A DNA stretch of 64,000 nt from Pseudoscleropodium purum (GCA_963969395.1 OZ017804.1:8742001-8806000), one strand, 5' to 3'; positions 48,597 to 62,060 are shown, numbered from the stretch's first letter. The notes: generated from the letters alone by a model not told the origin. Program-made: numbers and translations.

Positions 48597-51500
48597 TCAC
48601 TGATAATAAGTAGATTTCTCTCCATGTTTCACGTTTTGGTTTCTACAAACGTCAGGTTGGCGCACAATGTAAATTTGATCGCCCACCACTTCGTCATATT
48701 GGTCTTGGTTTCGATGCCAAGTCCATAGCAAGTGTGTGCTATTCTTCACCTGTTCATACAACATAGAGGCATGAGGCACTCACTGAATTCATGTCGGAAG
48801 CAGCCAGTTGAGTTGGATCCAAATTTAACCGCCAAGCGCCCAAATCTCTAGGAGTTAAAATGAAATCATCTAGGAAGCTCAAGGAGCTCACAAAATGTAC
48901 CAGCAGGAAGAAATCAAATGGTCTGACTCAACTTCGAAAGTGGCCTTTCTATTTTTTAGTTTGGGCACATAATTAAAAAGTAGACCCCTAACTGCTACAA
49001 TCCTGCAACTGATCGAAAAACTTCCAAATTTTCAAAGTTTCGAAGTGAAATCGGATAACGTAAGGACTCAGATCACTGATCTCAAATGTACTAAGCTACG
49101 AGGTCAATACAAAGCTCTTACAGTGTCCTCGTCTACTATTTCACAAAAAAGGCAAAAAACACAAGCGGAAAGCACCAAGCACACATCGAAGTCTCACCTC
49201 TACGATGCCGTGTCCAAAGCTGCTATCACGCCAGGCACTCCAAAACGGTTGCTTGTCCCAGCAGAACTTGCCATTGGTGAAGTTGAAACCACAGTAACCA
49301 CTCAGGTAAGTAAAATTTGGGTCCAGTGTTTTCATTGGTTCAGGGCATTCACCCTCTGTATCAGCATGCGGTACAGCCAATCTCTCACCATTGCCACCAT
49401 CTCCAACTGTGATGTACACAGGGCCACATGGATCGTGGGTGTAATTATATACACGATTGATTCGTTCATAAGCATGTACCTGCAACATGACAAAAAGGTG
49501 TGAACATCACAATCAAACAATACTACCTAACACCACTCTTAGTAAGTCCTGTATCTGTAGGAGTATCTACAGGAGTTAGACCAACAACTGAGACAAGAGT
49601 CTTGAAGCTTGGTCTACTGAGGCAAGTTTTCTACTAGTGAGAGGACGGTTTATTTTTCGCATGGACACTTGACTGTCACCATAACCAAGTGAAGTGGTCT
49701 AGAAACACTGATTAGAGAGGTTCAGACGAGCATACATGGCCATGGAACATGACATCAACTCCATATGCATATACAAGGTCTTCCATTGATTGCCGCATGC
49801 ACTCAAATTCTCGATAGTGCGCCTTATAGCTGCTGTACCATGGAGCGTGCGATAATGCAATGATCCATGGCGTCACACTCCGGTCCACCTTCGCAAGATC
49901 TTCCTGTAGCCACCGATATTGCTCACCTGTTTCCACATTCACCGTAAAAAAACAATCAGTAACGCTTAACACGAGTGCCCAAATGCCCAAAAGTGACCAC
50001 TTCCGCACTTTAGAAGTTGACATAAATTATTTAGAAAACCCTCAAGAAGTACCAATAGAAAGACGAAATCATGTCTCCATCTTGGAACAATATTCCATTC
50101 CATTCCATTCGAATAGGCACTTCACATTATAATATGTATAAGCTATTTGAAAATGCACAAAGTACTAACATATTCTCCAAAGCAGAAAGATTAGCATAGA
50201 GGTACATCAAAATCATTAATCTTGCCAGTCTAAGAAGCAGGAAATACAGTCCCACAGTGTCCAAAGTTCAAGCATTAGAAACTCAACAACAGAAACCGGA
50301 GGACTTACCGGTCCTATTATAATTCTCGTAGGACCCAATCATGACAAAATGGATGCCACCTGTGTTGAAAGAATAGTACATGCTGGTGTCGGAGCCACTC
50401 TCTGCATGGGGGACCGCAAACCTGGCCTTGTACGCCACAAAGCTTTGGTCGTGGATTTGTGGTTCATATTCATGATTACCTTCTATGACCATAAAGGGAA
50501 CTCTCGATGCTATCGGCTGGACCATTCTGCCAACCAACACAAAAGTCAATTACACAGTATAACAAGCGGCTTAATGCACGTGTCTCCACCCCACATAGAA
50601 ATGTTCATGAGTCTTACAACATAATCCTCACTAAAGAAAATCTGAAAAATATTATACAGTCTTCAAATGCAACTATTCCTATAAACACGTGTCACATGGC
50701 TCATTCTCCGTGTACATTTCTGCACTTTCGAACCATTTGTTTATTCTCTCCCATTGGCAGTAGAGACAACAAACTCTCCTGAAGTAGCAATACCAAGCGA
50801 CCATAAACTTTAGTTAAAAGAGCACTACTACAAAAAGGGAGAACATGAGTACCTCTGCCACATATCCCAGCGAGGTTGATAAGTCTCGTGTATGGGAGTA
50901 CTTTTCCCAAACGTTTTCCCATAGTCATTTGTACCGGTTCCATTCGTAATGTACAGGTTTGCATAGGACATGTCCCCAACCATAAGAACAAGATCTGGAT
51001 TGTTCTCAACCAGGTGGTCAAATGTCGAGGTCGAATTGTAGGTTTGTCCTAAGTCGCCAACAATGGCAATACGCTTTGGGTAACTAGACGGTCCTGGGGG
51101 TGGAAGTGTCGTAAAGGAACCCTCTTCGCTCATGGCCTTTAATGTTGGGTCCCCGCACCTGTAGTAATATTTTGTATCCGGCTTCAGTCCTGTTCCATAA
51201 ACATCCACCTCAAGTTCATGAACAAACTGAAAATCCAATGCAACTGCTAATTCTCATCATCAATTGACAAACTATGAACAAGCCACACTTTAGCCCCTGT
51301 AGGACAAAGCATTCATGGTTTAAAGAAGTTCAGTGTGACGGATCACATTGTGAAAAGATATCATTCAGACGGAGTGAAATTCTAAATCACCAGAACCAAA
51401 GAAGAATATTGCATGAGCTGGTCCTAAAATAAACACGGAGTAAGATTGAACAAAAAAGTTCCCCATATGACCTACTCAAAACTGCCAGGAAAACATTTGG

Positions 51501-52363
51501 GCCTCTTGGTCCATTACGAGTTAGAAAAGAAAGCAACACGATAAATTTCTCAAGCAAAAATCTCTTCCAGTGAAAGAGCGTCAAAGAGACACACTTGCCT
51601 GTAACACTAGTGAATCTCTACAAATATTTCATACTCTTTTTCTTATTAACGAAGTTGGATTTGCCAGTGAATATACACAAGACATTGGTACTCTTTTCTA
51701 ATAAAAACACTTTCGCAATTTGACGCTCTCGAAATCACTGAAAGGAAGAGTAAGCATTACCAGTGATCCGAACATGATGAATAATGCCCGACGTATAATT
51801 CAGCGTATCGTGGAAAGGGTAGAGTTGGCTATAAACCTCAGCAGCCCCCTCTGCAGAACTCGAGTAATTATTCGAAGCAGTTCCATACTCGACCACACTC
51901 TTCACACTGGTGGGATCCAACGGCGTCACTGTCGGACCCATCTGCCAATCCCCTGCACCACCAACACAGCAAAATCCAACTTAAGACACTGCAAATGATG
52001 GTTTCCTCTGTGCTTTCAAACTTGTGTTCACACTTGCGTAGAAACTTGAGAGAGAGATTGTTTGCGGGCTTTACCTGAGACCCAGGACACCCACATTGCA
52101 TCAGGAGTGGAGAGCGCTATGGCAATCTGCTCGGGGTAAATGGCGGGCACGCGCTTGACCACGCGCGGGTCGTACATCGGGATATCATCGCTTCCAATGC
52201 GATAATTCACATCGTATTCCTTCGTAAAAGGCTTGAACGGCCCATCCAATGTGGTCGGAATGTCGCGCCTGGTTTCAGCCGTGGTGGAAACCGCAAGCAT
52301 ACCGATCAAAAGAAAGAAACAGAACGGCAAGAACACAACCGTTCTATTCCTCGAGAACCCCAT
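48597..52363 (-). CDS. purple acid phosphatase, AtPAP15/phytase-like, copy 2
   Basis: The exon layout is identical to copy 1: 52363-52075, 51952-51761, 51189-50853, 50526-50309, 49926-49736, 49479-49198 and 48749-48597. Every exon length equals its partner, giving 553 residues. The metal-binding blocks are intact: GDLG, GDMSY, GNHE, IALSH and GHVH, the last again split by intron 5. Protein differences from copy 1 are few (for example GDLGQTYN for GDLGLTYN, GNHEYEP for GNHEVET, SHAPW for THPPW). Intron sequences are also closely similar, so the duplication is recent. The signal peptide (MGFSRNRTVVFLPFCFFLL) is kept. The upstream region carries two copies of a roughly 94-bp unit against one in copy 1, so expression may differ. 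Directly downstream lies the truncated NSE2 fragment. Confidence 0.94.
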
Positions 52364-52520
52364 GGCGCTCTCGCTCCCTTTCCGCTTCCCCTCTTCTGAA
52401 AAAAACAGAGCACCGTGATCTCAAACACTCGCATTCTCTTCCATCGTGAGGTGTAGAAATTCAAGAAACCACGATACCACAGCTCAATCAAAGAAGTGCG
52501 GATCCTTAAATTCGTGGTGT

Positions 52521-52705
52521 CTTGGCCCTGATCTCGTCACGAGAGTCTCGCTCACGAATGCTCGTGCCATTGAAGCTCGTGCACGTCAGACACCAAACTG
52601 ATACAGCTCTCCTGTTGGCCCTGTTCTCGTCACGCGAGCCTTGCGAAAGGAAGCTCATACCACTGAAGCTCGTCCACGCCAGGCGCCAGACTGATTCGGT
52701 TCTAC
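52521..52705 (-). promoter_or_regulatory. upstream repeat of phosphatase copy 2 (two tandem units)
   Basis: Two units of about 94 bp (52521-52614 and 52612-52705) share ttggccctg, tctcgtcacg, gaagctcgt, cacg and a 'ccagactgat' ending. They correspond to the single unit at 44994-45084. Confidence 0.7.
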
Positions 52706-54349
52706 TGTACCGAAACTTTCAGGAGTTGTCGCATTAAGAAAATCCCCGAAAAGCAGCAGATGTGGGGTACGAGCTTTTTTTGTTTTTAAGCATGTTATGT
52801 ATTTGATGTGAAATATTTTCATTTGTTGTTCAAAAAGTAATAATAAATTCAAATTTCCACAAAAGTCTGAAATTTTTGTGACTTACAAAAGACATGTGGC
52901 TACATCTTTAAAAAATAACTTTAAAATCTCATTCTTATACAGTTGTAAAATGGGAGTATATAGAGAAAGGAACTTTGAAGTTTGAAATCATTCTTTAGGT
53001 TCATCCTTTCACACATAATAATTACACTATACATGTTTGGGAACACCAATTTTCAAGGAGAACCGCAAGTGAGTTCATTGTTAGCGATTAGAATTGGGAA
53101 AAAAAACAAATTTCGTAATTGAAAAACTAATTCAATATGTAAATCAATGTAAAATAGCTAATAAAACTCAAGAAAATATCTTGAATGCTCAAGGACACTC
53201 TTATCTATACAAGATGAAATTTTGTTGACATTTTGAGAGCTCTCATGTCAACATGTGCTATATTGTATGATTTAGATGGATAGATAAACACTCTAGTCTT
53301 CATAGAAGGCTAGCGTGAATAAAATGTTTGTTTGTAATGACAATGAACCAATGTCCAACGGATCAAGGGCTTATTAATGCAAAATGTATGATTTGAATAT
53401 AAGGTAGTTTGTTTTGAAAGCAATCATGACACAAGGGTACATTTTGCTTTCTTCAATGTATCAATACTATACACTTCAAGAGATAGTTGCATTTAGTGAC
53501 CATTGCATTTCAACTTCAAAAATTTGTAACTAATTCTACAAAGGACCAAAAAATATGAAGCAACTTGGGTTAGATGCCAATTCCATTTTTCCTCCTACAA
53601 AAATCTACTGAAAATTGTTTTAGGGAGTTTAGTTTCCCCCCAAAGGCCATCACCTCTTAAATGATCGCTTCAAGAGCAAACTACCTCACCATACACTCAG
53701 GTCCAGTTCATTTATGAGGCTTGTGTGTACTCAAATATGAATGGAATTGCAAATTGCACTGGAATCACATTGAAGTCTACTTTACCATCATTACAAATAC
53801 ACATATGTAATTGAAAATCATACAAAGAATTTGATGTTCTTTATATATTATCTTCCATTTGGTGTTACCACCATTTGTGAAAATTACAACTTATAATTTA
53901 AGGTACATATTAAAAATGAATCTTCACAATTGCTTTTGAAACACTTGATCACATGCCACTTGAAAATTTTGTATCACTTTTTGTTTTTTCTTCACCCTAA
54001 TGCAAGCAAAATGCAAGAAGTCTTTCACTATAGTCTATGAAATGGGAGATAGTGTGTAAAATCAATCCAACTTGTAATATGATTTTACATTATTCATTTT
54101 TCACTTGTTTTTAAGTTGAAGTAGACTTCAATGTGATTCCAATGCAATTTGAAATTTCAAAATTGATTCATTTTTGAGTACACTAGAGCTTCTTGAAGTT
54201 GCTGAAATTTCTAGTGAGCCTGGTCTGAAAAATTCGTAAATGAACTGGACCTGACTGTACAGTACTGGTACATCTGCCTTTTGGGGGATACACGGTTTGT
54301 GTGGTTTCTGCATTCAGTCCTTCCGGCTTTCCTCACGAGAAGGAAACAA
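52706..54349. other. AT-rich spacer, nothing recognised
   Basis: No supported exon. The short frames show no domain. Confidence 0.4.
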
Positions 54350-55864
54350 TTAAGTAACCACATAATTGGAGTAACATCTACTGAAAACTAGATTCAGAAT
54401 TTTTACACAAGCTGCACAATACACTTTTGAAATAAGGTGGGTACTCCCAAAACCGCCACTTTTTGCTACTGAGCCTATTTTCTATTCTTAGACTAGTCAG
54501 ATTTTCATATGTTCTTATTGGCAAGTGAAAGGAGGTTTCAATACATCAGAAGAACATGGCATTTGGATACTATATGCAAAAGTTATTAAAGAATAAAGTT
54601 TGGTTTTAAAAGCATTTCTTCCATATTGGTACAGAATTGACTTTGGAGATGTAACACACAGTGGCACATTTGGGTGTACCTACCTTAGTGCTTTTGTAGA
54701 TATCTTGTATACAAGAGAACTTTGCATATTTCATTTTCCAAAAAATTGATCATGTTGTTCAAAGGATACATAACATTTTTAACCAATTCTAGGGGTCTTC
54801 TTTTGTTTCCACAAGAAGTAGGAGCTTCCAGACAACCTATGACTCTCTTGCAACTTCCCACTCATCTAATGATACTAACTTAGCATTACATCTTTCTAGC
54901 CAACCAATGTTTCTCATGCAATTTCCCACTCATCCAATGACATGAGTGTTGCAAATTCCCAGTGAATCAATGATTCGTTACAAATTATAACTAAGTTCAC
55001 TCCCAAGCATATAAGGAGGCATTATCCCTCCTCCAAACCGAGGGGAGTGGTTTAGGTTGGTTAGCAATGATATGTAGTATAATCCCATGAATGCCTGGCA
55101 CAAAATATTTAAAACTAGATAAGAAAAATCCTTAGTAAAAGACCCTTCCTTACAATTTTTATAACATTTAGTAGCATGCACTATCATTGCCTTAACTCTA
55201 TAATAGATAGTATGGAATATTTCACATTCAACAATACTTCATCAATAGCTAAGTGGACAAGTGGAGGCTAAATGTGATGAACAAGGTGCATGAAGGCTAG
55301 TGAATGTTATATATATATGTGAGGATGGAAGACACAAGTTAAAAAGCATAATATAAAAGATCCTATGAGGCTCAATTGTTTCTAAGCTTGACTATTATAT
55401 CCAGGTTGTTGCAACAACAATATATGAATCTCAACAATTTTTTCTTCCCACACGTTGCATCACTTGCCTGCATCTTACCCTAATGATTTCCACTAAATTG
55501 TAATAAGAGGAGCTAACTCCTTCAATGAGATCCTTCAATTCAACATGGCTAAGACCTGATGGCATCTAGCATTTTATTATTATGCCATTTAAAGACTATT
55601 CTCCCCAACTAAGCTATGGGTCAAAGTTCGCTTGATACCACCAACCAACTAAAGGTTATCTTCACAATAATACAAGGCTTGGAAATGAAAATTTCTCCTT
55701 TCAAAATACAAGCCTTAGGTTGAAGGCTTGGGGTCTTCAAATTCACCTCACAATGGGAAGCATGATGAAGCTTCAAATTCTGGTAGAGATCTTTATTTGC
55801 ACCGCTACATAATGTTGCCCATTTGGCCATTACATTGAAGAGGTATTGCCATTACTCATATTAT
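54350..55864 (-). repeat. NSE2 3' flank (source of the copy at 47770)
   Basis: This is the downstream region of the NSE2-like gene; see the partner entry at 47770-48568 for matching blocks. It includes ttatatatatatgtg near 55310 and no coding sequence. Confidence 0.65.
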
Positions 55865-58546
55865 TTAGTCGTCATCACTGTCATCAATGTTCACAAGGTC
55901 TTGCAACATGCGGTTTTCCCACATGGTTGCTTTGATCTGGCGGAGCTCTTCTATGTCTTGCCAAAGGCGATTGTCAGTGACTAGTTTATTCTCTGCTAGT
56001 AGTGCCCGGCACCCTACACACCACCACGACTAGAGCATTATGGACAAAGTATGGTTTTCTTGTGAGGACAAAAGACAACGTTGTCTTCATTGTGGCATAT
56101 GCTTTTGTTCCAAAAATCCCTTCAGAAGAACCCCCAATAAGACTCACAAAGTTTTTAATGTTAGCATTAATCTAAAAGGAATGTTTGAGAGTCTTAGGAA
56201 TGAATAATAGTATACTTTTGCTAACATAGTGTTGACATATATACCATTAATACCATTTGCATTAACATCAACTCAAACTCTCAAAGTGAGGACTACAAAT
56301 CTAATATCTATTAGCTTGTCATTTATAACTTTGTCAAACTAAATGATAGGGCTTTTGAGATGATGATGGTGTGAATAAGGTCGGTGTACCTGGAGATGCA
56401 CACAGGCAGAATCCGTCTTTTGCCATGCTTGATATGAAGTTCAGAGCTGATGATCGGTCGTATATATGTTCACATTCTTCACTGCATCAAAATCAAACTG
56501 AGATTCTGTCAAGTGTCTGAAATCTTTCCACAAGTCTTACCTCTGTCAGTCAAAATAAACTAGCATTTAAAAGGATATTAAGCATGATGATCTCTTTTAC
56601 AAAAAACTTGAGTAGAATAAAAATCTACAATAATCTTCTATGGAGTTGCCATCATCTAAGGCTTAAAATCATGTCCCTTTAAAGTTTCGGCTTTGTTTGT
56701 AGAAGTGAACAACTGCTCCTTATGAAGGTTTGCATTTGCATAACTAGAGATCAAACGCAACCTTTGCTGCATTGGAAGTAATGAGGAAAGGAACAAAAAG
56801 CACAGAAAAAATGCAACCTGCGAACTGGGTCTTCAAGATCAACCACTGGAATCCCGCTGACAGGACAAACAACATTAAGCACCGAATATGAAGAGTGTGT
56901 CATATAAACATCATTTTCGTCCCCTTCGTCTATTTGTTTTCCTGCTTTCCGGCAACAACACTACACCCCAAAAAAATATTCAATTGTTGTCCTGAAGAAC
57001 TTAGATCTTTTCATGAACAATTTCCACAATTCATTCGATTATGAACATCTGTAAACAGTCAACTCAAGTTACTTCCTAAAACATGACACAACAAAGATGA
57101 TAGGTAGCGCTTGATGAATCCAAGCAACACCTGCCAATGTAGGAGGGTCTAGTATCAGAAGATAATGCTTTATAGATGAAGAGAGCTGTCAAGAGATGAC
57201 TTCATATACAAGCGCCAAATATGTTGAGATCAAACTTTATCACGATGTATGAATTTCTTCAGCAATCATTCAAAATGAGAGATTGTAGATCACTATTTCC
57301 ATTAAAAAGGGACAATAAATCCCATTTCCATTAAAAATAATTAGTAGCCATAGACAGTTAGAGAAGTCAAGTTTACACCTAACTAGCTAATAAACCCAAC
57401 CAAGTGTAAAAACAAATTCGTTGGTGGTGGTGCCAGGGTCAGAATGGGAGACGAGATCAAATCCCCAATCATTTTATTATCCTCTACGCTACATGAGAAA
57501 CCAAGCCATACCTGGCACCCAATGCTACCCTCACGATTAGTGTACTCTTGAAGCTCCGACAATCCCTCGTCATCGTAAGCCAAGTCCTTCATTGCGTTTC
57601 TCACATTTGGGGGTCGAAGTTGCGACTTCACATCCTCGTCAAGACTTGAATCACCTGGGCTGCAAATGGAAACTTCGCCAAGGCTGTTGATAACTCCATC
57701 TATGGTGGTTCTCGCTGCACTAGTCGAGGAGTCGATGGTATCCTCATTAGCAACATTATGCGTTGCTGTTACATTTCTTGCTATAACGGTGGCGCTGCGA
57801 TCGACGTCTTTACCACCATCATAGCTATTTCCAACTGTTTCCCCTTGTTCCATCTGATATTTGATGTCACTCCCATCAGTGATATCAGATGCCTCCCCTA
57901 ATGCACAACCCGCATACATCTTCTCTTCCTCCTCCAGCCGCTTCTTCAACTCGACAAATTCAGAATGCTTCCTTGCCCTACTTTCATCATTTTCTTCCAC
58001 ATTGACACCTTCTAGCACAAACTTGACGTGAAAATCCTGGAGAATCTTCTGTTGTCGCTCGGTCAACCTGTCCTGAATCTCTCCCACTTCCTTCTTCACC
58101 AGGGCCGGTTTCACTAGAGCTCCTTCCACGCCCTTGCGTTTCAGAGCAATTCTACTAATGGACACGTCTTGCTCTACGTTTGTTTTCAGATTTTCATTAG
58201 ACTCGGCTTCTTCTGCTACAATGTCAACTTTGGGCTTCTCCAAGGGACTATCATCCTCTCGGATCACCGACTTGGAAACTCGGAAAATTTTGACCTCATC
58301 ATCAACGGGATCCTCGACAAGAGTCGGTCGGTCTATGGATTCATCAGATACCACTGGCAAAATATCTTTCCTAAGCAAGCTCTTGTCTTCCTCCTGGGGC
58401 AACCGTAACATCTGAAGTCCATCCAGATCCTCTGACTTCGTATTGTCGATCTTCGTCTTTGTATCTTTCTGATTTTGGTCTGTAATCGAGTCCTCCATCT
58501 CACCGCTTAAGTTGCCCATTTCTCCACCCAAATCCTCCATTGACAT
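55865..58546 (-). CDS. SP-RING SUMO E3 ligase, NSE2/MMS21 (HPY2) type
   Basis: NSE2/MMS21 is the SUMO ligase subunit of the SMC5/6 genome-maintenance complex. My exons are 58546-57512, 56960-56818, 56481-56390 and 56013-55865, all GT-AG and in phase, giving 472 residues. The SP-RING is assembled only after splicing: VCPVSGIPVVDLEDPVR (376-392), CEHIYDRSS (Cys396, His398) and CLCASPGC (Cys420, Cys425, the C-x4-C pair of MMS21). It is followed by LLAENKLVTD and an acidic end, IDDSDDD. Exon 1 (345 codons) is acidic and unfamiliar, with a probable coiled coil around RQQKILQDFHVK to LKKRLEEEEK (about 165-215). Plant HPY2 is only about 250 residues, so this N terminus is unusually long. Exon 1 could instead belong to another gene. 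A spliced 5' leader is likely (59925 donor, 58640 acceptor). Confidence 0.75.
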
Positions 58547-60150
58547 TCTCTGGGTCGCAAAAGTTACAGTCTTGTTGCAAGCAACTCCTTCATAGCCAGG
58601 TAACCCGGATGCTTGTAGTTACAGTGAGTGCATGCTTAAACTGCAAAACGAACATGTAATGTGTTAATACCTGGCGAGGTTACTTGAAACTCATAACACA
58701 GAGCGGTTATATTACAAAAAACAGAGTAAAATATGCTCGAAGCAATGAGTTGGTGCAACACTTGGTAACAAATTTAAGACGAGAGTTATTTTGTGGAAAA
58801 AAACAATTGCAAGAGATTACCAATATGGTTACGACAAGCTAGAACAACGCAAGCTGTTAACCTATTTTCATAAGTAATATGCCTTCTGAAGCCAAGAGTG
58901 ACAAAAAAACATTTGCTTCACACAAAAATTCAAACTCAGATTTGTAAAAAGTATCACATCATAAAAGAAATCGAAGAATCTCACAATGAGATGGGTCTTT
59001 ATGGCACTTCGAAAGTGATAAAAATCACAAAATTGGCAGGTGAATTGCAATGTGACCGCGGATTCTAAGAAAGATGAGTGAATTGTAGAAGTAGGGAGGA
59101 AGTAAAGGTCGAGGCAGATTCAAAAGGACGTCAAGGTTCAAAACTTTTAATGGGAAGAAACTCATTGCAAGCCTTTGAGTAGTGTCTATTGGAACCCAAG
59201 GGGCAATCAGTCACAACCCCTACACATACAGAATAGGAAAAACAACAACAATAGTTCCATAGTGTCCTATCCCCTACCTAGACAATCTAGACTGATGGTC
59301 TATAATGCACAATTTCTTCTCAAAATTAACCCCAATGCATCAACATACACTATGAATTTCAATAATTTCTCTCCTATGCATCTTCTAACCCTAGAGACAA
59401 TCTCTCCAGTCCTTCCAAAGGATAACCACATAAACATTGCCTCCATGAAGTACATAAATAGAAGAGATTCCAATTCAGCAATTTCGCTGAACAATTTTGA
59501 GCAACAGTTGTGACATGAGAGAGAAATTATTCCAGAGTTGGCTAACCCTTTCGGAGGAGAGGAATGGGGGGTGGACTTCATAAAATTCCTCCTCCTCCTT
59601 CTCCTCTTCTTCATTCTTCAATGCTTGCGCGTTTTTGAGGAAATGCTCTTACCGTTGCTAGTCCGTTGACAAGATGCAAAATTTCTCATTTCCAGCATGA
59701 CCCAAACCCAAACCCTACTTGCAAACATTTGCGAATATAAAGAAACTTGCACCGGTTTATAATTTCCATGGACTTAAGCAATTACAATCTCAGACCTGGT
59801 CTAAGTATCCAAACATGATCGAATCTCACGACTTGCGGAAAGCAAAACTCCTTCCAGCAAGATGTCAACAAAACCCTAACAACAATTTAAAAACCCTCGA
59901 ATGAGAAATTGAGCATCGCAGTACCTCAGATGTTGCAGTAAGTCTTTCGTGTAGAAGCCATTGCTGCTCTTGAATCACAACTCCGTTGCCACAATCAAAG
60001 GCACGTCTCATCCTGCACTCCTTTCTCAAATTCTACATTAAAATCTCTTTGCAGCTCCGCTAGATACTTGGTTACTAAACCGTCAATCCTTAATTTCTCT
60101 CAAATTCTCTCAATCTCTATCAATTTTGATCAGCTTTGTTTCTGATGCAC
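58547..60150 (-). promoter_or_regulatory. 5' leader and promoter region of the NSE2-like gene
   Basis: A candidate untranslated first exon ends at 59925 (tctgag|gtactg). The acceptor ttttgcag|ttt at 58640 precedes the ATG at 58546, so a 5' UTR intron of about 1.28 kb is plausible. All three frames from that acceptor meet stops before 58546, which supports 58546 as the start. A frame beginning ATGAGACGTGCC near 60010 could be an upstream frame. Confidence 0.45.
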
Positions 60151-61249
60151 AACTTGAGTGCAAATTCAGGCACTCCGTCCCAAACAACTTCGTTACTTGA
60201 GCTGAGAGAGCTTGGAGCTGCTTTTGTTGCATGGGAGTGAGACTTTGCAAATATCAATGATTAAATGACTTCCACGGTGTGTCTTTGGATTTGGGTTGTG
60301 CAGACTTGATTTGAGGGACCCTCTCTAAAGTCGAGGTGGCAACGTAGATGAGTGTCGGTGATGGGAGACTTCAAAAGACTAGTCTTCATATCTCAATATA
60401 AATGGGAATTTGTAAGCACCGCTCTTGACCCAATTTCATGAACGGCCTGTACACTCAACCCTCTCTAATTGCACAGTTTGTAATTGCTCATGGCCTAAAT
60501 ATCATTTGTATAGTATTCAACCCATTTCAGACCACTAAGGTATTACACGTATCCAAAGCACAAGATTCTTGAGTGGAGAAATTTTTCCATGTACAAAAAT
60601 AGAGTTTAGAAGGATTCCATATTTTTTTTAGAATTTTCATTCTCAATACATAATTTTTATGTATTTTTCAGTTGAAGATTTTGTTCCATCTATTCTTGGC
60701 ATATAGGTCTTCCTATTTCTAACCATGGGTTGATTGCAAAAGCAACCAAGATTGCAACCAATTGTAATGTGCCACAATTACATTGGGAATTGTGCCATAA
60801 TGAATCACTGCTTTTTTCCTACTTTCTTTTGTTGATTGGAAAGAAAGTAGCCTATATAATGGGAATAGGTCCTAGTTAAAAATGGGTTGGCTACCATATA
60901 CAAATTTGATTGTATCTCCTATAGCACTCTTCAAAGACATAAAATTATAGACTACGATAATGTTGTTGATCTTAAAACCAAAGTGAATGAATAATCTATT
61001 GGGTTGGAGATATATAATTTAAATATCCATGTCTTATGGATATGGATAAGTAAGGGCTATCATTGTTTTTTCATTTAGAGGTGAACTTTCAAGTTGCAAA
61101 CATGCATTAAGATGCATTTGGAAGTTTGTTTTATTGCTTCAAAGAGTATATTTAGAAAAGGTTGAGTATAGACCATCTTCTTGAATATTTATCTTTGTGT
61201 ATAAAATATAAGAGTCTACTTTTACTAGTATATATGTCAATATATTTAT
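60151..61249. other. AT-rich spacer, nothing recognised
   Basis: No supported exon or RNA gene. Confidence 0.4.
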
Positions 61250-61830
61250 TCAAGTAATCTAAGCATCTTCTTGAAAAAATAACTTATAGGATTCAAAATC
61301 CAATTTTGGTAATTTGAAAAAACAAACTTTGCAAGGTTAAGATTTTTTGTAGAACAATCTCACCATTGATATTAGTTTGTTTCAATTCCATGTTAGAACT
61401 CTTTGAAAGTTTAGTTTTCCCTTCAATTTTCAATCTACTTCTACTTAACAATTTTTTAATGAGTGAAAATTAAAGGGGGTTGAATTTTTTCCTAGACTCT
61501 CAATTTAATTTTTTTAAACAAAAAATTAGAAATTCAATGTTATAAGTGCAAAAACTTTAAGCTAAGAAGATTTCAAAGTCAAAAAATCTAGTCAAGCAAG
61601 GTGTAAAAAAACTTGTTCTCTTCACTTCAAATGAAATATCTTGCAATCTACAAAGCCAAAGTTTTAAAATTTCTTACACACATTCTTACACTAGTCTAAT
61701 ACAATCCCAAGGTTAGATATGCAAAAAGAAAACAATTCCTTAAATTTTTTACTCTTTGAAATAGAAATGGCAATTAATTTGAGTTGTTTTTGATGGAAAA
61801 AGGCCTTGGAATTATAAGAGTTAGATATAG
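61250..61830 (+). repeat. dispersed repeat, copy C
   Basis: It is collinear with 16080-16770 and with 8900-9860. Shared blocks include cttgaaaaaataactta, agaacaatctcaccatt, caattccatgttagaact, cttctacttaacaatttttt, tcttgcaatct, and aaaaaggccttgg before agagtta. Non-coding. Confidence 0.65.
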
Positions 61831-61904
61831 AAAAGCACCTTATAACCTCAATTTAGATTTATTGATCTAAAAATTATTTCAAAATGATCTACATGAAGAT
61901 TATT

Positions 61905-62060
61905 AAATAATTGTCCAACAACTCTTTGGGGGTGGTCAATAGACACACACACACACACAAATATAAATAAATAAATAAATATTTTATTTATTTATTTATT
62001 TATTTATATCTGTGTGTGTGTCTATTGACCACCCTCATAAGAGTTGTTGGACAATTATTT
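61905..62060. mobile_element. small hairpin MITE with (CA)n(TAAA)n arms
   Basis: The whole 156-bp segment is a nearly perfect inverted repeat. It starts aaataattgtccaacaactc and ends with the complement gagttgttggacaattattt. The inner arms read ggtggtcaatagacacacac, then taaataaataaat, about a centre near 61985. Non-coding. It would fold into a long stable hairpin if transcribed. Confidence 0.85.
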
